A stretch of DNA of 60,585 nt from Deltaproteobacteria bacterium (GTDB lineage: Bacteria; Desulfobacterota; GWC2-55-46), in contig JABTVA010000016.1 of NCBI GenBank assembly GCA_015075075.1, positions 1-60,585 on the forward strand. The letters are read 5' to 3'. The notes beneath the pieces were generated by a model, which saw only the letters and a program-made list of their open reading frames with translations, did not search any database and had not been told where the DNA came from. Positions 27,225 through 37,652 of the stretch are shown in pieces. The number at the start of each line of letters is the position of its first letter. Positions within the stretch are counted from its first letter, which is position 1. The position numbers were made by a program, and so were the translations under genes.

Positions 27225-28040
27225 TATGGGCCTTGGAGGCCTCTCAAGGGATGGGTCCCTTTGAACGGCCTCCCTGTAGTGCTCCATCGCCTCTGGAAGG
27301 AAGGACTTGAGCTCATCGACCCTTTTCCTGTCGGCCGGGTGGGTCGAGAGGAACTCCGGGGGAGCCGCGCCTTCTTTTTCGGCCATCCTCTCCCAGAACT
27401 CTATAGCGGACTCGGGGTTGTATCCGGCCCTGGCCATGAGTATGAGGCCTATCCTGTCCGCCTCGAGCTCGTGCTTTCTGCTGTAGGGAAGGAGCACCCC
27501 TACCTTTGCGCCGAGCCCGTAAGCCTGTAGGAGCCCCTCGCGGGCGACAGGGCTCGTGCCCAGAAGCGCGGCGGAAAGAGCGGCCCCGCCTATCTGGAGC
27601 GCCTGCTGCTGGGACATCCTCTCGGCGCCGTGCCGCGCTATGACATGGGCCACCTCGTGCCCCATGACGGCCGCCATCCCGGCCGCCATCCCGGCCTCGT
27701 CCCGGCAGACCGGCAGTATCCCCGTATTAAGGGCCACCTTGCCGCCCGGCAGGGCGAACGCGTTCACGGCCGGATTTTCTATGACGACGAACTCCCATTC
27801 GTAGTCCGGCTTGTCCGCAGCCGAGGCTATCCTTGCACCGACCTCCCTCGCGAGGGAGTTATACCCGGCGTTTTCGCTCAAGTCGGCTTCGGCCTTTATC
27901 TGGCTGAAGAGCGTCCGGCCTATCCTCTCCTCCTGGCTTTCGGAGACTATCATTATCTGAGTGCGCTCGGTGTACGGCACCCTTGCGCACCCTGAAAATG
28001 CGATGAGGACTGCGGCCAAGAAGAGCATGGTCCTGGTCAT
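27213..28040 (-). CDS. M48-family zinc metallopeptidase, lipoprotein
   Basis: A 275-residue periplasmic lipoprotein protease related to BepA/LoiP, which act in outer-membrane protein quality control. The start at 28040 gives MTRTMLFLAAVLIAFSGC with a lipobox Cys; GGAGGG lies eight bases upstream. An in-frame extension to 28184 exists but precedes the signal peptide and is unlikely. Catalytic HEVAHVIARHG, a third ligand in HELEADRIGL, and FLSTHPADRKRV at the end are standard. The last residues and the stop codon lie inside a family-1 element. Confidence 0.9.
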   Translation of the reverse strand: MTRTMLFLAAVLIAFSGCARVPYTERTQIMIVSESQEERIGRTLFSQIKAEADLSENAGYNSLAREVGARIASAADKPDYEWEFVVIENPAVNAFALPGGKVALNTGILPVCRDEAGMAAGMAAVMGHEVAHVIARHGAERMSQQQALQIGGAALSAALLGTSPVAREGLLQAYGLGAKVGVLLPYSRKHELEADRIGLILMARAGYNPESAIEFWERMAEKEGAAPPEFLSTHPADRKRVDELKSFLPEAMEHYREAVQRDPSLERPPRPIGIL

Positions 28041-28211
28041 GGATAAGACCCTCCGGTATCTGCCATGCTCCGATTCTAAACCTTTTCGGGAGAAATCACA
28101 ACCAGTAGGAGCGGGGCCGGAGACTGCGATTTTCTGGTAATCGGAGATGCCCTGGGCTTTCAAAAAAGAAAGGCGAGTTGACATGGTTTTGAAAGGCTCC
28201 TAAAATCAAGA

Positions 28212-28354
28212 AGAAGGTCTGATTAATTCTGTTTTCTGTTGTCATTGCGAGGAGCTTTAGCTCCGAAGCAATCTCTAAGTGCTTGATTTTCCAGAAGATA
28301 AGATTGCTTCGCTTCGCTCGCAATGACGAACACATTGAATTAATCAGAGCTTCC
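28212..28354. repeat. Family-3 palindromic element
   Basis: 143 bp, the exact length of the copy nested at 45409 and in opposite orientation to it. Terminal repeats GAAGGTCTGATTAATTC / GAATTAATCAGAGCTTCC. It includes GTCATTGCGAGGAGC and GCTCGCAATGAC arms, a motif common in intergenic repeats of many bacteria. No flanking duplication. Confidence 0.82.
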
Positions 28355-28404
28355 TTAAATAGACCTCTTAAAGGGGCCGGTTTAATCCAGAGAGGAGGAA
28401 TTCC

Positions 28405-28608
28405 ATGGCAGGCAAGATATGTCACATAAACAGCTCGAACGCGGACGATATCAGAAAGTCCGTAGGCATCGGCGACAGCGAGGCCAGGAGGCTCGTTGAT
28501 TACAGGTCTGAGCACGGCAACTTCAGGACCCTTGACGACCTCATGAACGTCCCCGGGTTCTCACCGGACACCGTGGATAAGCTCAAAAGAGAGTGCGATC
28601 TCGACTAG
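28405..28608 (+). CDS. Small helix-hairpin-helix protein (ComEA-like domain)
   Basis: A 67-residue protein almost entirely made of a helix-hairpin-helix pair: ICHINSSNADDIRKSVGIGD, EARRLVDYRSEHGNFRTLDD, LMNVPGFSPDTVDKLK. This fold binds DNA backbone. Unlike ComEA it has no signal peptide or membrane helix, so it probably acts in the cytoplasm. AGAGGAGGAATTCC precedes the ATG. A strong terminator follows, so it is monocistronic. The role is unknown. Confidence 0.8.
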   Translation: MAGKICHINSSNADDIRKSVGIGDSEARRLVDYRSEHGNFRTLDDLMNVPGFSPDTVDKLKRECDLD

Positions 28609-28620
28609 CCGGATAGTTGA

Positions 28621-28660
28621 AACCGGACATATATCTTCTCGATTTGTCCGGTTTTTTTTT
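28621..28660 (+). terminator. Intrinsic terminator of the helix-hairpin-helix gene
   Basis: AACCGGACA / TGTCCGGTT stem, 15-base loop, then an uninterrupted T run. Confidence 0.9.
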
Positions 28661-28852
28661 GCGCCCTGAACAGGGTCCCTGGTCATGACGCCGCCCTTTA
28701 TCCAGCCTTTGTCTTTTCCATAATATCCTGTTTTATCTGGGTTTTGCCCATCCACTCATGTCCGGCTCAACCTTTTGTCAGTGAATAGCTCAACCCTTTT
28801 CCTCATCCTCAAATCAACCCAAATGCCAATCAATAATGAATCTCTAAGTCTA

Positions 28853-28879
28853 TACAGGGGTTTCCCTGCGAACCGATAA
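28853..28879 (+). promoter_or_regulatory. Possible sigma-28-type promoter of the chemotaxis operon
   Basis: TACA, 15 bases, ACCGATAA: the -10 part keeps the CCGATAA of flagellar promoters and the -35 part matches three of four TAAA positions. It lies 32 bp upstream of the first chemoreceptor gene. The spacer holds the palindrome CAGGGGTTTCCCTG. Read by eye only. Confidence 0.4.
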
Positions 28880-28910
28880 GCGATGTAGAAGTGTCGCAGG
28901 GGGGAAGCGT

Positions 28911-30212
28911 TTGGAGAAGCAGCAAAAATCAGCGCCTGTGCTTGAAGGCCTGATGGTCGCAAAAAAAACGTCGGGCAGGTGGGGGGCGGCGGCTGCCGCG
29001 ATTGTCGTTTCTGCGGCGGCATTCGCCTATCTGTTCTTTAGCGGCGCCTCTATTGAGAGCGCCCTATACCTGGCGCTCTGGTCGGTGTTCGTAGTCTTCG
29101 TTGCCGCTTTCGCCTCAAGGAGCCGCGGCGTGATGCTTACGGAACTCAGGGACGAGGAGCTCGTAAGGGAGCTTGCCGAAAGGACGCTCCACTATAGCTC
29201 CAGGAAGAAGAGGCTCAAGAACTTCTTCAACTCGCAGCACGACTTGAATAGCCTTACCCGCAGCCACCTTTCCGAGGTCATAGACGAGACCGGCACGGCG
29301 GCAGAGAGGATAATGAGCCAGTCCCAGCGCATAGATTCCGCGATGTGCCAGATGCAGGGCACGATAGAAGGGCTCCAGGGCGAGAGCAAGGCGATGGCCA
29401 GGGCCACGGGCGAGACCATCGCCAGGAACGAGGCCAACATAGCGGGCCTCAAGGAATACATCGGGAAGCGCAGGACCGACGTGGAGGAAGACTACAGGAC
29501 CGTGCTGGCGCTCGCCGAGGAGGCGAGGTCGATGACGAGCCTCGTGGACCTCCTGAAGGGCATAAGCGACCAGACGAACCTCCTGGCCCTCAACGCCGCC
29601 ATAGAGGCCGCAAGGGCTGGCGAGCACGGAAGGGGCTTCGCGATAGTCGCGGACGAGGTAAGGAAGCTCTCGAGGAACTCCGAGGAGGCCGCCGGAAAGA
29701 TCGGAAAGGCCATGATAAAGATGGCGGAGGAGATAGAGACGAAGTTCGCGCTCAAGCTGAACCAGGACAGGCACGCCGGGGAATCGTCGCTCCTCATGGA
29801 CCTCCAGAGCCAGCTCTCGTCGCTCGGCGAGGGCTACCGGAAGCTCGACAACCTGAACAGGCAGATACTTGAGCAGGTAAGCGAGAGCGGGGCACAGGTA
29901 TCCGCCGAGGTCCTCGAGCTCATAGCCGGGGTGCAGTTCCAGGACATAGTCCGCCAGCAGATAGAGCTCGTGATAAAGACCCTCGTCGATTCCGACCAGT
30001 ACATGAAGAGCCTCGAAGGGTGCCTCGAGGAAGGGCGCCTTTGCGAGGAGCAGTGCAGGATAGGCGAGTTCGGCATAGAAAAGGTGCGGGAGCACTACGT
30101 TATGGAGAGGCAGCGGTCAACCCACAACTCGTTTATCGACTCGAAGGGCGTTCCCCGGACCCACGCGCCGGTCAAGGCCGCGCCGGATGAGGGCAACGTC
30201 GTCTTTTTTTAG
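28911..30212 (+). CDS. Methyl-accepting chemotaxis-type receptor protein, short
   Basis: A 433-residue receptor. Two membrane helices near the N-terminus ([36 protein letters not shown]) have almost no periplasmic loop, so any signal is likely sensed in the membrane or cytoplasm. The signalling tip is intact ([33 protein letters not shown]). A C-terminal segment with [12 protein letters not shown] is seen in receptor-like proteins of Geobacter-type clusters. The start may be the TTG at 28911 after AGGGGGG or the ATG at 28953. First gene of the che operon. Confidence 0.85.
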   Translation: MEKQQKSAPVLEGLMVAKKTSGRWGAAAAAIVVSAAAFAYLFFSGASIESALYLALWSVFVVFVAAFASRSRGVMLTELRDEELVRELAERTLHYSSRKKRLKNFFNSQHDLNSLTRSHLSEVIDETGTAAERIMSQSQRIDSAMCQMQGTIEGLQGESKAMARATGETIARNEANIAGLKEYIGKRRTDVEEDYRTVLALAEEARSMTSLVDLLKGISDQTNLLALNAAIEAARAGEHGRGFAIVADEVRKLSRNSEEAAGKIGKAMIKMAEEIETKFALKLNQDRHAGESSLLMDLQSQLSSLGEGYRKLDNLNRQILEQVSESGAQVSAEVLELIAGVQFQDIVRQQIELVIKTLVDSDQYMKSLEGCLEEGRLCEEQCRIGEFGIEKVREHYVMERQRSTHNSFIDSKGVPRTHAPVKAAPDEGNVVFF

Positions 30213-30230
30213 CGCAAGCACGGAGGGAAA

Positions 30231-30592
30231 ATGGCCAAGACAATAATGGTGGTCGACGACTCGGCGTCGATAAGGCAGGTCATGAACCTGACTCTCAAAA
30301 AGGCCGGATACGACGTTATCGAGGCAAACGACGGCTCGGACGCGCTCGGCAAGCTCGGCGCCCAAAAGATAAACCTCATCGTCTGCGACGTGAACATGCC
30401 CAACATGGACGGCATCAGTTTCCTCTAGAGCCTGAAGGAGAAGCCGACCCACAAGTTCACCCGTAATCATGCTCACGACGGGTCAGAATCGAAAAGCAGG
30501 AAGGCAAGGCGGCCGGGGCCAGGGCCTGGATAGTAAAGCCCTTCAAGCCCGAACAGATGCTCGAGGCGGTCTCGAAGCTCATATTGCCTTAA
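30231..30592 (+). pseudogene. cheY: CheY-type response regulator, disrupted
   Basis: Single receiver domain: acidic pocket MVVDDSAS, phospho-acceptor Asp in VCDVNMPNMDG. A TAG at 30426-30428 stops the frame where homologues have a polar residue. Behind it, three further points (about 30464, 30488 and 30499) need one or two extra bases to keep the frame. With these, FTPVIMLT, the Lys of WIVKPFKPEQM and a stop at 30592 are recovered, about 121 residues, the normal CheY length. Read strictly, the operon lacks a working CheY at this site. Sequence error is a strong alternative. Confidence 0.75.
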
Positions 30593-30604
30593 CGGGGAGA
30601 AGCT

Positions 30605-30916
30605 ATGCCGGTGCGCATCGGAAAAGACGCGGAGAACGGGTCAATAAGCGTGGAAGGCGAGATGAACATCTATTTTGCCAATGAGCTGAAGGAAGGCATC
30701 ATGAAGGCCGTCGAGGGGAAGGACAGCGTGTGTCTCGACCTCTCGCGGGTTACCGAGATGGACTCTTCCGGGCTCCAGGTATTGCTCCTGGCGTGGAGGG
30801 AGGCTGACAGGAACGGCGTGCCGTTCAGGCTTACGGGCGCAAGCGCCCAGGTCGATGACGTCCTCCGCCTCTTCGACCTCAAGAGGCTCTTCTGCGAAGG
30901 CATGGAGACTGCGTGA
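30605..30916 (+). CDS. STAS-domain protein (anti-sigma-factor-antagonist-like)
   Basis: A 103-residue single STAS domain. The conserved block VCLDLSRVTEMDSSGLQVLLLA carries the Ser that is phosphorylated in SpoIIAA-type proteins. ATG after GGGGAGAAG, and its TGA overlaps the cheA start. STAS proteins are found inside che clusters of several Proteobacteria, where they may link receptor arrays to other kinases. No anti-sigma factor gene is visible. Confidence 0.88.
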   Translation: MPVRIGKDAENGSISVEGEMNIYFANELKEGIMKAVEGKDSVCLDLSRVTEMDSSGLQVLLLAWREADRNGVPFRLTGASAQVDDVLRLFDLKRLFCEGMETA

Positions 30917-33072
30917 TGGAAATCGACCTCGGACAGGCAAAGACGACCTTCCTGGCGGAAAGCCAGGAGCTCCTCGAGGAGATGGAGAGCTCGCTCCTTA
31001 TACTGGAGCGTGACCCCGCCGACCAGAACGCCGTCAACTCCCTTTTCAGGGCCGCCCACACGATAAAGGGCTCTTCGGGGGTCCTCGGCATCGAGACGGT
31101 CGAGAAGTTCACCCATTTCGTAGAGAACCTGCTTGAAAAGATGCGGACGGGCCAGATAAAGGCGGATTCCGGCAATATAGAGCTCCTACTCCAGTGCAGG
31201 GACCACATCTCCCGCCTAATAACGCTCGCCGCGGACGAAGTCGAGGGCCTCTCTGGAGACCTCCTCAGGGCCGACAATGATCTCTCGGCGAAACTCGCCG
31301 GGTGCCTGGACGAGAGAGATGCGGCCCCGGCGGTCCAGGCGGAGGCGCCCGAGGCCCTGGAAGGGCCGAGCTCCCGGACCGACGCATGGCACATATCCAT
31401 CAGGTTCGGCAGGAACACGCTGAAGACCGGGATGGACCCCATATCGTTCATCGCCTATCTCGCGAAGCTGGGCGAGGTAGTAAGCATAACTACGCTCTTT
31501 TTCTCCATGCCCGGGCCGGAGGAGATGGACCCGGAGGACTGCTATCTCGGGTTCGAGATAGACCTTAAGAGCGATTTCGACAAGAAGGCCATCGAGGACG
31601 TCTTTGACTTCGTGCGGGACGAATCGACCATCCGCATCCTCCCGCCTTACAGCAGGATGGCCTCTTACGTGGAGCTCATAAAAGGCATGCCCGAGGACTC
31701 GCTCCTCCTCGGCGAGATACTCGTCAAGGGCGGCGCGCTCACGGCAGGAGAGCTGGAAGAGGCGCTAAAGTACCAGGACGAAAGCCAGGCGGCGAAAAGG
31801 CCGCTCATAGGGGAGATACTCGTCGAAGAGGGTTCGACTTACCCCGAAATAATAAACGCCGCGCTCGAGAAGCAGAAGAAAAACCAGAGCATAAGCGCGA
31901 AAGAGGCCGCGACCTTAAGGATAGACGCCGCCAAACTCGACTCTCTCATGAACCTCGTAGGCGAGCTCGTCATAGCCGGGGCGGGCATCGACCAGCACGC
32001 AGCAAGGATAGGCGACACGCCGCTGCAGGAGTCGGCCTCCATAATGCTCCGTCTTGTCGAGGAGATAAGGGAGAGTGCCATGAAAGTGAGGATGGTCCCG
32101 ATAGGCGAGACCTTCAACCGCTTCAGGAGGGTAGTGAGGGACATAAGCAGGGAGCTCGGCAAGGAAATAGAGATTTCCATAAGCGGCGCTGAGACGGAGC
32201 TCGACAAGAACGTCATCGAAAAGATAAGCGACCCCCTCATGCACCTCGTAAGGAACGCCGCGGACCACGGCATCGAGACGACCGAGGCCAGAAAGGCCGC
32301 CGGGAAGAGAGCATCAGGGACCATACGCCTGAGGGCGGGCCACGACGCAGGGTGCATAGTCATCGAGGTCGAGGACGACGGCAGGGGGCTCGACCGCGAG
32401 AAGATAGTCGAGAAGGCGGTTGCCAGGGGGCTCGTAGCCGCCGGGCAGCATCTTACGGACGCGGAGGCCTTCAAGCTCGTATTCGAGCCCGGCTTCTCGA
32501 CAGCAGACGAGGTCACGAAGTTTTCCGGAAGGGGCGTGGGGATGGACGTCGTGAGGAAGAACATAGAGGCCTTAAGGGGCACGATAGAGATGGAGAGCGC
32601 CAGGGGCAAGGGCACGACCGTAAGGGTGAGGCTCCCCCTCACGATGGCGATTATAGACGGCTTCATGGTGGGGATAGGGCAGTCGCCGTACATCATCCCG
32701 CTCGACATGGTCGTCGAGTGCGTGGAGCTGTCGGAGGAGGACAGGAGGGCCGCCGGGAAGAGGAATTACGTGAACCTCCGCGGCGAGGTGCTCCCGTTCA
32801 TAAGGCTCAAGGAGTTCTTCAACGAGACCGGCGAGGACTCGAAATACGAGAACATCGTAATCGTCCAGTACGCGGGCCACAAGATCGGGCTCGTGGTAGA
32901 CGAGCTCTTCGGCGAGGTCCAGACGGTAATAAAGTCGCTCGGCAGGGTCTACCGGGAGGTAAAGGGCATCTCCGGCGCGACCATACTCGGAAACGGCAGG
33001 GTCGCGCTGATACTCGACGTGCCGAGGCTCATGCAGACCATAGAGAAGAATTATTTCGCGAGGGCCGGGTAA
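30916..33072 (+). CDS. cheA: Chemotaxis histidine kinase CheA
   Basis: A 718-residue kinase. The Hpt domain has the phosphorylated His in RAAHTIKGSSGVLG near residue 48. After a P2-like region (residues 155-260) comes a tandem LLGEILVKGGALTAGELEEA / LIGEILVEEGSTYPEIINAA segment resembling the N-terminal domain of type II secretion ATPases. The dimerisation domain starts at RIDAAKLDSLMNLVGELVI. The ATPase has LMHLVRNAADHGIE and VEDDGRGLD, and a CheW-like regulatory domain ends the protein. Start at ATG 30916, or GTG 30913, coupled to the STAS gene. It phosphorylates CheY and CheB in response to receptors. Confidence 0.95.
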   Translation: MEIDLGQAKTTFLAESQELLEEMESSLLILERDPADQNAVNSLFRAAHTIKGSSGVLGIETVEKFTHFVENLLEKMRTGQIKADSGNIELLLQCRDHISRLITLAADEVEGLSGDLLRADNDLSAKLAGCLDERDAAPAVQAEAPEALEGPSSRTDAWHISIRFGRNTLKTGMDPISFIAYLAKLGEVVSITTLFFSMPGPEEMDPEDCYLGFEIDLKSDFDKKAIEDVFDFVRDESTIRILPPYSRMASYVELIKGMPEDSLLLGEILVKGGALTAGELEEALKYQDESQAAKRPLIGEILVEEGSTYPEIINAALEKQKKNQSISAKEAATLRIDAAKLDSLMNLVGELVIAGAGIDQHAARIGDTPLQESASIMLRLVEEIRESAMKVRMVPIGETFNRFRRVVRDISRELGKEIEISISGAETELDKNVIEKISDPLMHLVRNAADHGIETTEARKAAGKRASGTIRLRAGHDAGCIVIEVEDDGRGLDREKIVEKAVARGLVAAGQHLTDAEAFKLVFEPGFSTADEVTKFSGRGVGMDVVRKNIEALRGTIEMESARGKGTTVRVRLPLTMAIIDGFMVGIGQSPYIIPLDMVVECVELSEEDRRAAGKRNYVNLRGEVLPFIRLKEFFNETGEDSKYENIVIVQYAGHKIGLVVDELFGEVQTVIKSLGRVYREVKGISGATILGNGRVALILDVPRLMQTIEKNYFARAG

Positions 33073-33147
33073 ATGGCCGGTTGAAGGCTTATATGGCGGA
33101 ATCGAAGACCTTAAAAAACTTTACAGATGAAATGGGGAGGTTTGAAA

Positions 33148-34857
33148 ATGGATTTTCTGAAGAACATGAAGACGCGGTCCAAGCTTTTCCTGAGTTTTGC
33201 GGTGCTGATACTCTTTGTCCTCGGGCTCGGGGTCCTGAGCATAGACAGGATAACGGGCATGAGGGGCGACATACAGTCCTTCTATGACGACAGGTTCGTG
33301 CCGACCGTCGACCTCGGGAAGATGAACAACGAGCTCGCGGCCCTCCGGATAGGCGCCCTCCAGATAATGAACGAGAGGGACGCGTCCAAGAGGCAGCAGT
33401 TCTTCAGCAACGCCGGCGAGTCGGAAAAAGAGGTAAACAGCCTCATCGAGAAGTACGGGGCCACTTACCTCACCGAGGAAGAGAAAAAGGTATTCGACGA
33501 GATGAAGGCGGCCTGGGTGGCCTATAACGACTCAAGGCGGAACACATACAAATGGGCGCTCGACGGCGATACCGATAAGGCCAGGAATAACGCCCTTACC
33601 GACGCGGGCCCGAAGTTCAATGTCCTCGATTCCAAGCTCGTAAGGCTCATACAGATACAGGACGAGGTGGGAAGGGAGATAATAGCCGCCGCCAATAACA
33701 GCTTCGCAATGACGAGGAACGTGGTGGTCATAGCGACCATCCTGGCCATAGGCATCGCCGTAACGCTGGCGCTTGTACTCACGAGCCTCATAGCCAGGCC
33801 CCTTGCCGAGGCGACCGCCGCGGCAAACAAGCTCGCGCAGGGCGACCTCGACGCCAACATCCAGACCGGCGGCAAGGACGAGATCGGCACCCTCCTCGAA
33901 GCCATGAAGAACATGGTCGGGAAGCTCCGCGAGGTCGTATCCGACGTGAGGGCCGTCTCGGACAACGTCGCGAGCGGCGCGCAGGAGCTCTCAAGCGGCG
34001 CCCAGCAGATCTCCCAGGGCTCGACCGAGCAGGCGGCTTCGATCGAGGAGACCTCCTCCTCGATGGAGCAGATGAGCGCCAACATAAGGCAGAACTCGGA
34101 CAACGCGCAGCAGACCGAAAAGATAGCCCAGAAGTCCGCGGCAGACGCCAAGGAGAGCGGGCAGGCGGTCTCCGAGACCGTGGGCGCGATGAAGGAGATA
34201 GCCTCGAAGATATCGATAATCGAGGAGATAGCGAGGCAGACGAACCTCCTTGCCCTGAACGCGGCCATAGAGGCAGCTCGGGCCGGAGAGCACGGGAAGG
34301 GATTCGCAGTCGTCGCCTCCGAGGTGAGAAAGCTCGCGGAGAGGAGCCAGACCGCGGCGGGCGAGATATCGAACCTCTCGGCGACGAGCGTGGGGATAGC
34401 CGAGAAGGCGGGCGAGATGCTCGCAAGGCTCGTCCCCGACATCCAGAAGACATCGGAGCTCGTCCAGGAGATAACCGCGGCGAGCGCGGAGCAGAACTCC
34501 GGCGCCGAGCAGATAAACAAGGCCCTTCAGCAGCTTGACCAGGTCATCCAGCAGAACGCGAGCGGCGCGGAGGAGCTTGCCTCTACTTCCGAGGAGCTCT
34601 CCTCCCAGTCCGAGCAGCTCCAGAGGACCATCGAGTTCTTCAGGCTCGCAGGCGGAGGCCCGCAATCGATGGAGAAGGTCACCCATATAAGCAAGGCCAG
34701 GCAGCCCAAGCCGAAGCCGGCCACGCAGGTGCAGACGGGCCAGGACGCGGTCCGTGCCGCGGCCCCGCACAAGTCGGTTTCGGTCGTAAACAGCCCCGTT
34801 AAGCTCAATCTCGGCACGGGCAGGGACGAGGAAGACGGCGAGTTCGTAAAATACTAA
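33148..34857 (+). CDS. Methyl-accepting chemotaxis protein (4HB-type sensor)
   Basis: A 569-residue receptor. N-terminal membrane helix [20 protein letters not shown], a periplasmic four-helix-bundle ligand domain (residues 35-185), a second helix ([20 protein letters not shown]), HAMP, and a full signalling domain with [20 protein letters not shown]. The ATG at 33148 follows GGGGAGG; an upstream in-frame ATG at 33127 is not supported. From 33904 to its end it is almost identical to the next receptor gene. It lacks an obvious CheR-tethering pentapeptide. Confidence 0.93.
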   Translation: MDFLKNMKTRSKLFLSFAVLILFVLGLGVLSIDRITGMRGDIQSFYDDRFVPTVDLGKMNNELAALRIGALQIMNERDASKRQQFFSNAGESEKEVNSLIEKYGATYLTEEEKKVFDEMKAAWVAYNDSRRNTYKWALDGDTDKARNNALTDAGPKFNVLDSKLVRLIQIQDEVGREIIAAANNSFAMTRNVVVIATILAIGIAVTLALVLTSLIARPLAEATAAANKLAQGDLDANIQTGGKDEIGTLLEAMKNMVGKLREVVSDVRAVSDNVASGAQELSSGAQQISQGSTEQAASIEETSSSMEQMSANIRQNSDNAQQTEKIAQKSAADAKESGQAVSETVGAMKEIASKISIIEEIARQTNLLALNAAIEAARAGEHGKGFAVVASEVRKLAERSQTAAGEISNLSATSVGIAEKAGEMLARLVPDIQKTSELVQEITAASAEQNSGAEQINKALQQLDQVIQQNASGAEELASTSEELSSQSEQLQRTIEFFRLAGGGPQSMEKVTHISKARQPKPKPATQVQTGQDAVRAAAPHKSVSVVNSPVKLNLGTGRDEEDGEFVKY

Positions 34858-35306
34858 TGGGAGCGGGACATGAGCGCAGCCGAAGCCGTATCTGAAAACA
34901 TGCAGTACCTTACGTTCAGGCTGGAGGACGAGGTCTTCGCCCTGGACATAACGCAGGTAAGGGAAGTCCTCGACTTCACCACGGTCACCAAGGTGCCGAG
35001 GACGCCGGACTTCATGAGGGGGGTAATAAACCTCCGCGGGAGCGTCGTGCCGGTCGTGGACATGCGCCTTAAGTTTTGCATGAGCCGCACCGAGCAGACG
35101 GTCAACACCTGCATAATAATCGTGGAGATAAGCCTCGACGGCGAGAAGCTGGTCATCGGGGCGCTCGCGGACTCCGTACAGGAGGTCATAGAGATAGAGC
35201 CCGGGCAGATAGAGCCTCCGCCGCGCATAGGGACGAGGCTCAATACCGAGTTCATAAAGGGAATGGGCAAGAGGGACGAGCAGTTCATAATCATCCTGGA
35301 CATCGA
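33904..35306 (+). repeat. Left copy of a 1.4-kb direct duplication (receptor tip plus cheW)
   Basis: This segment and 36699-38101 match base for base over almost their whole length, at a constant offset of 2795 with no indels. They cover the receptor signalling domain, the intergenic GAGCGGGACATG and nearly all of cheW. Similarity stops sharply at both ends. Confidence 0.9.
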
Positions 35307-35364
35307 CAGGATATTCTCAAGCGACGAGCTCGCCCTTGCCAACGGCATGAGGGAGGCATCTTAG
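34870..35364 (+). CDS. cheW: CheW adaptor protein (copy 1)
   Basis: A 164-residue CheW that bridges receptors and CheA. Typical blocks are [38 protein letters not shown] and [20 protein letters not shown]. It begins 12 bp after the receptor stop. Nearly identical to copy 2 at 37665; only the last dozen or so residues differ (here [14 protein letters not shown]). Confidence 0.95.
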   Translation: MSAAEAVSENMQYLTFRLEDEVFALDITQVREVLDFTTVTKVPRTPDFMRGVINLRGSVVPVVDMRLKFCMSRTEQTVNTCIIIVEISLDGEKLVIGALADSVQEVIEIEPGQIEPPPRIGTRLNTEFIKGMGKRDEQFIIILDIDRIFSSDELALANGMREAS

Positions 35365-35516
35365 AGCCAGGTCCCGCTGGTTTGGCCGTATCGCGCCCGT
35401 TTTCGCAGTCGGACGTGCCTTTGGATATGTTACACGGGGATCTGACGGTTAGACCGGTAGGGTTTTCGCAGAAAGCGGAGACGGGGCGTATGGCAGACAA
35501 ACGAAAGGGGACGGAA

Positions 35517-37652
35517 ATGAGGCTTTTGGACCGGATAAGCATAAGGAATTTCCTGACGGGCCTGGTAGGCATACTGGTCCTGGTGCTCGCGGCACAGTCA
35601 ATTGCAAGCCTGGCAAGCGCCTACAAGAGCAGGAAGGAATTTCAGAGGATAGAGCTCGCCAACCGGATATCGGACGATATCATAACGGCGGCAGGGTTCC
35701 AGGCGCAGGAGCGCGGCTTTACGGCAGCCGCGCTCTCGTCCCTGGGCGCCGCTGACGGCTCCCTTCTGCAGGCAGTGAGGGACGTCAGGTCGAAAGGGGA
35801 CGCTCCGCTCGAGAGGGCCTTTAAGGACGCCGAATATCTCGCCCAGATAGACCCGGGCAACACCGCGTTCAAGGCCGCCCTGTCGGACGTAAGGAACGCG
35901 CACGCCAACTTCGAGGCCGCCAGAAGGAACGCCGACGCCAATTTCTCGAGCGCCTCCAGGACCTTCACCGCGAAGGAGTGGATCCCGGCGGCGACCGCCT
36001 TTATAGACGCCGCAGCCGGGATGCGGACCGCAGCGTTCGCCTCCACCTCGAGCAAGGAGACACTCGGCGAGGCGCTCCGGATGAATATCGAGCTCAAGCA
36101 GGCTGTCTGGCTCGTGAGCGAGTACGCGGGAAGGGAGAGGGCCACCCTCGGGTCGTTCATAGCGGGCAAGAAGCCGGTAGACGCGGCCACCCTGGAGAGG
36201 CTCAACACCTTCAGGGCCATAGTCGACCTCAATGTGAAGACCATCCTGAAGCTCAGGGCTTCCGAAGGGTCCAGGACGGGTGTAAAGAACGCCGTCGCTG
36301 AAATGGACAGTCTCTTCCTCGACTCTTTCGAGAGGGTGCGCGAGTCGGTGTATGACGCCGCCTCGACGGGCAAGTACCCCGTAGACGGCGGCGCCTGGCT
36401 CGGGAAAAGCACCGAGGCCATAAACGCCATACTGGCTATATCGGCTGCAGTAGGCCGCGAGGTCGGCGAGAAGGTCGCAGCGGACATGCGCTCGGCCCGG
36501 ATTAACATGATAATTTCCATCCTGGTGCTCGCGTTCGTGGCCGCGCTGGGGGTTGTTTCGCTCTTTGTCGTAAAACGGAAGATAATCGTGCCGGTCAACT
36601 ATGTCCGGGACATCATGACGGACAGGCTGGCGAAAGGCGACCTGACTGTCGAGATGGAAGTCAAGAGCTCCGATGAGATAGGCGCCCTGCTGGCCGCAAT
36701 GAAGAACATGGTCGGGAAGCTCCGCGAGGTCGTATCCGACGTGAGGGCCGTCTCGGACAACGTTGCGAGCGGCGCAGAGGAGCTCTCAAGCGGCGCCCAG
36801 CAGATCTCCCAGGGCTCGACCGAGCAGGCGGCTTCGATCGAGGAGACCTCCTCCTCGATGGAGCAGATGAGCGCCAACATAAGGCAGAACTCGGACAACG
36901 CGCAGCAGACCGAGAAGATAGCCCAGAAAGCGGCCCTGGACGCCAAGGAGAGCGGGCAGGCGGTCTCCGAGACCGTGGGCGCGATGAAGGAGATAGCCTC
37001 GAAGATATCGATAATCGAGGAGATAGCGAGGCAGACGAACCTCCTTGCCCTGAACGCGGCCATAGAGGCAGCTCGGGCCGGAGAGCACGGGAAGGGATTC
37101 GCAGTCGTCGCCTCCGAGGTGAGGAAGCTCGCCGAGAGGAGCCAGACCGCGGCAGGCGAGATATCGAACCTTTCGGCAACGAGCGTGGGGATAGCCGAGA
37201 AGGCGGGCGAGATGCTCGCAAGGCTCGTCCCCGACATCCAGAAGACCTCGGAGCTCGTCCAGGAGATAACCGCTTCGAGCGCGGAGCAGAACTCCGGCGC
37301 CGAGCAGATAAACAAGGCCCTTCAGCAGCTTGACCAGGTCATCCAGCAGAACGCGAGCGGCGCGGAGGAGTTTGCCTCGACGTCCGAGGAGCTCTCCTCT
37401 CAGTCCGAGCAGCTCCAGAGGACCATCGAGTTCTTCAAGCTCGCAGGCGGAGGCCCGCAATCGATGGAGAAGGTCACCCTTATAAGCAAGGCCAGGCAGC
37501 CCAAGCCGAAGCCGGCCACGCAGGTGCAGACGGGCCAGGACGCGGTCCGTGCCGCGGCCCCGCACAAGTCGGTTTCGGTCGTAAACAGCCCCGTTAAGCT
37601 CAATCTCGGCACGGGCAGGGACGAGGAAGACGGCGAGTTCGTAAAATACTAA
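35517..37652 (+). CDS. Methyl-accepting chemotaxis protein with NIT-like sensor domain
   Basis: A 711-residue receptor. After the first membrane helix ([20 protein letters not shown]) the periplasmic region starts [17 protein letters not shown], resembling the all-helical nitrate/nitrite-sensing (NIT) domain with its QxERG motif. The second membrane helix is [20 protein letters not shown], followed by HAMP and the signalling domain shared with the previous receptor. The ATG at 35517 follows AAGGGGACGG; another at 35490 is possible. Ligand nitrate is only a family-based guess. Confidence 0.9.
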   Translation: MRLLDRISIRNFLTGLVGILVLVLAAQSIASLASAYKSRKEFQRIELANRISDDIITAAGFQAQERGFTAAALSSLGAADGSLLQAVRDVRSKGDAPLERAFKDAEYLAQIDPGNTAFKAALSDVRNAHANFEAARRNADANFSSASRTFTAKEWIPAATAFIDAAAGMRTAAFASTSSKETLGEALRMNIELKQAVWLVSEYAGRERATLGSFIAGKKPVDAATLERLNTFRAIVDLNVKTILKLRASEGSRTGVKNAVAEMDSLFLDSFERVRESVYDAASTGKYPVDGGAWLGKSTEAINAILAISAAVGREVGEKVAADMRSARINMIISILVLAFVAALGVVSLFVVKRKIIVPVNYVRDIMTDRLAKGDLTVEMEVKSSDEIGALLAAMKNMVGKLREVVSDVRAVSDNVASGAEELSSGAQQISQGSTEQAASIEETSSSMEQMSANIRQNSDNAQQTEKIAQKAALDAKESGQAVSETVGAMKEIASKISIIEEIARQTNLLALNAAIEAARAGEHGKGFAVVASEVRKLAERSQTAAGEISNLSATSVGIAEKAGEMLARLVPDIQKTSELVQEITASSAEQNSGAEQINKALQQLDQVIQQNASGAEEFASTSEELSSQSEQLQRTIEFFKLAGGGPQSMEKVTLISKARQPKPKPATQVQTGQDAVRAAAPHKSVSVVNSPVKLNLGTGRDEEDGEFVKY

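Noticed and set aside
28041..28184. N-terminal extension of the M48 peptidase
   Set aside because: It would put 48 residues before a clear lipoprotein signal peptide; the ATG at 28040 has its own GGAGGG.
28212..28354. CRISPR or tRNA-like element
   Set aside because: Only two copies, palindromic, widely separated, no spacer array and no cloverleaf.
30469..30684. Separate 71-residue protein after cheY
   Set aside because: It is the shifted continuation of the broken cheY running into the STAS gene region.
33522..34520. Long antisense open frames opposite the chemoreceptor genes
   Set aside because: They mirror the GC-rich codon pattern of the receptor coding strand, recur identically in the duplicated segment, and resemble no family.
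35076..35516. An 858-residue receptor starting at 35076
   Set aside because: The first 147 codons are the wrong frame of cheW and an untranslated gap; the signal-anchor helix and ribosome binding site start at 35517.
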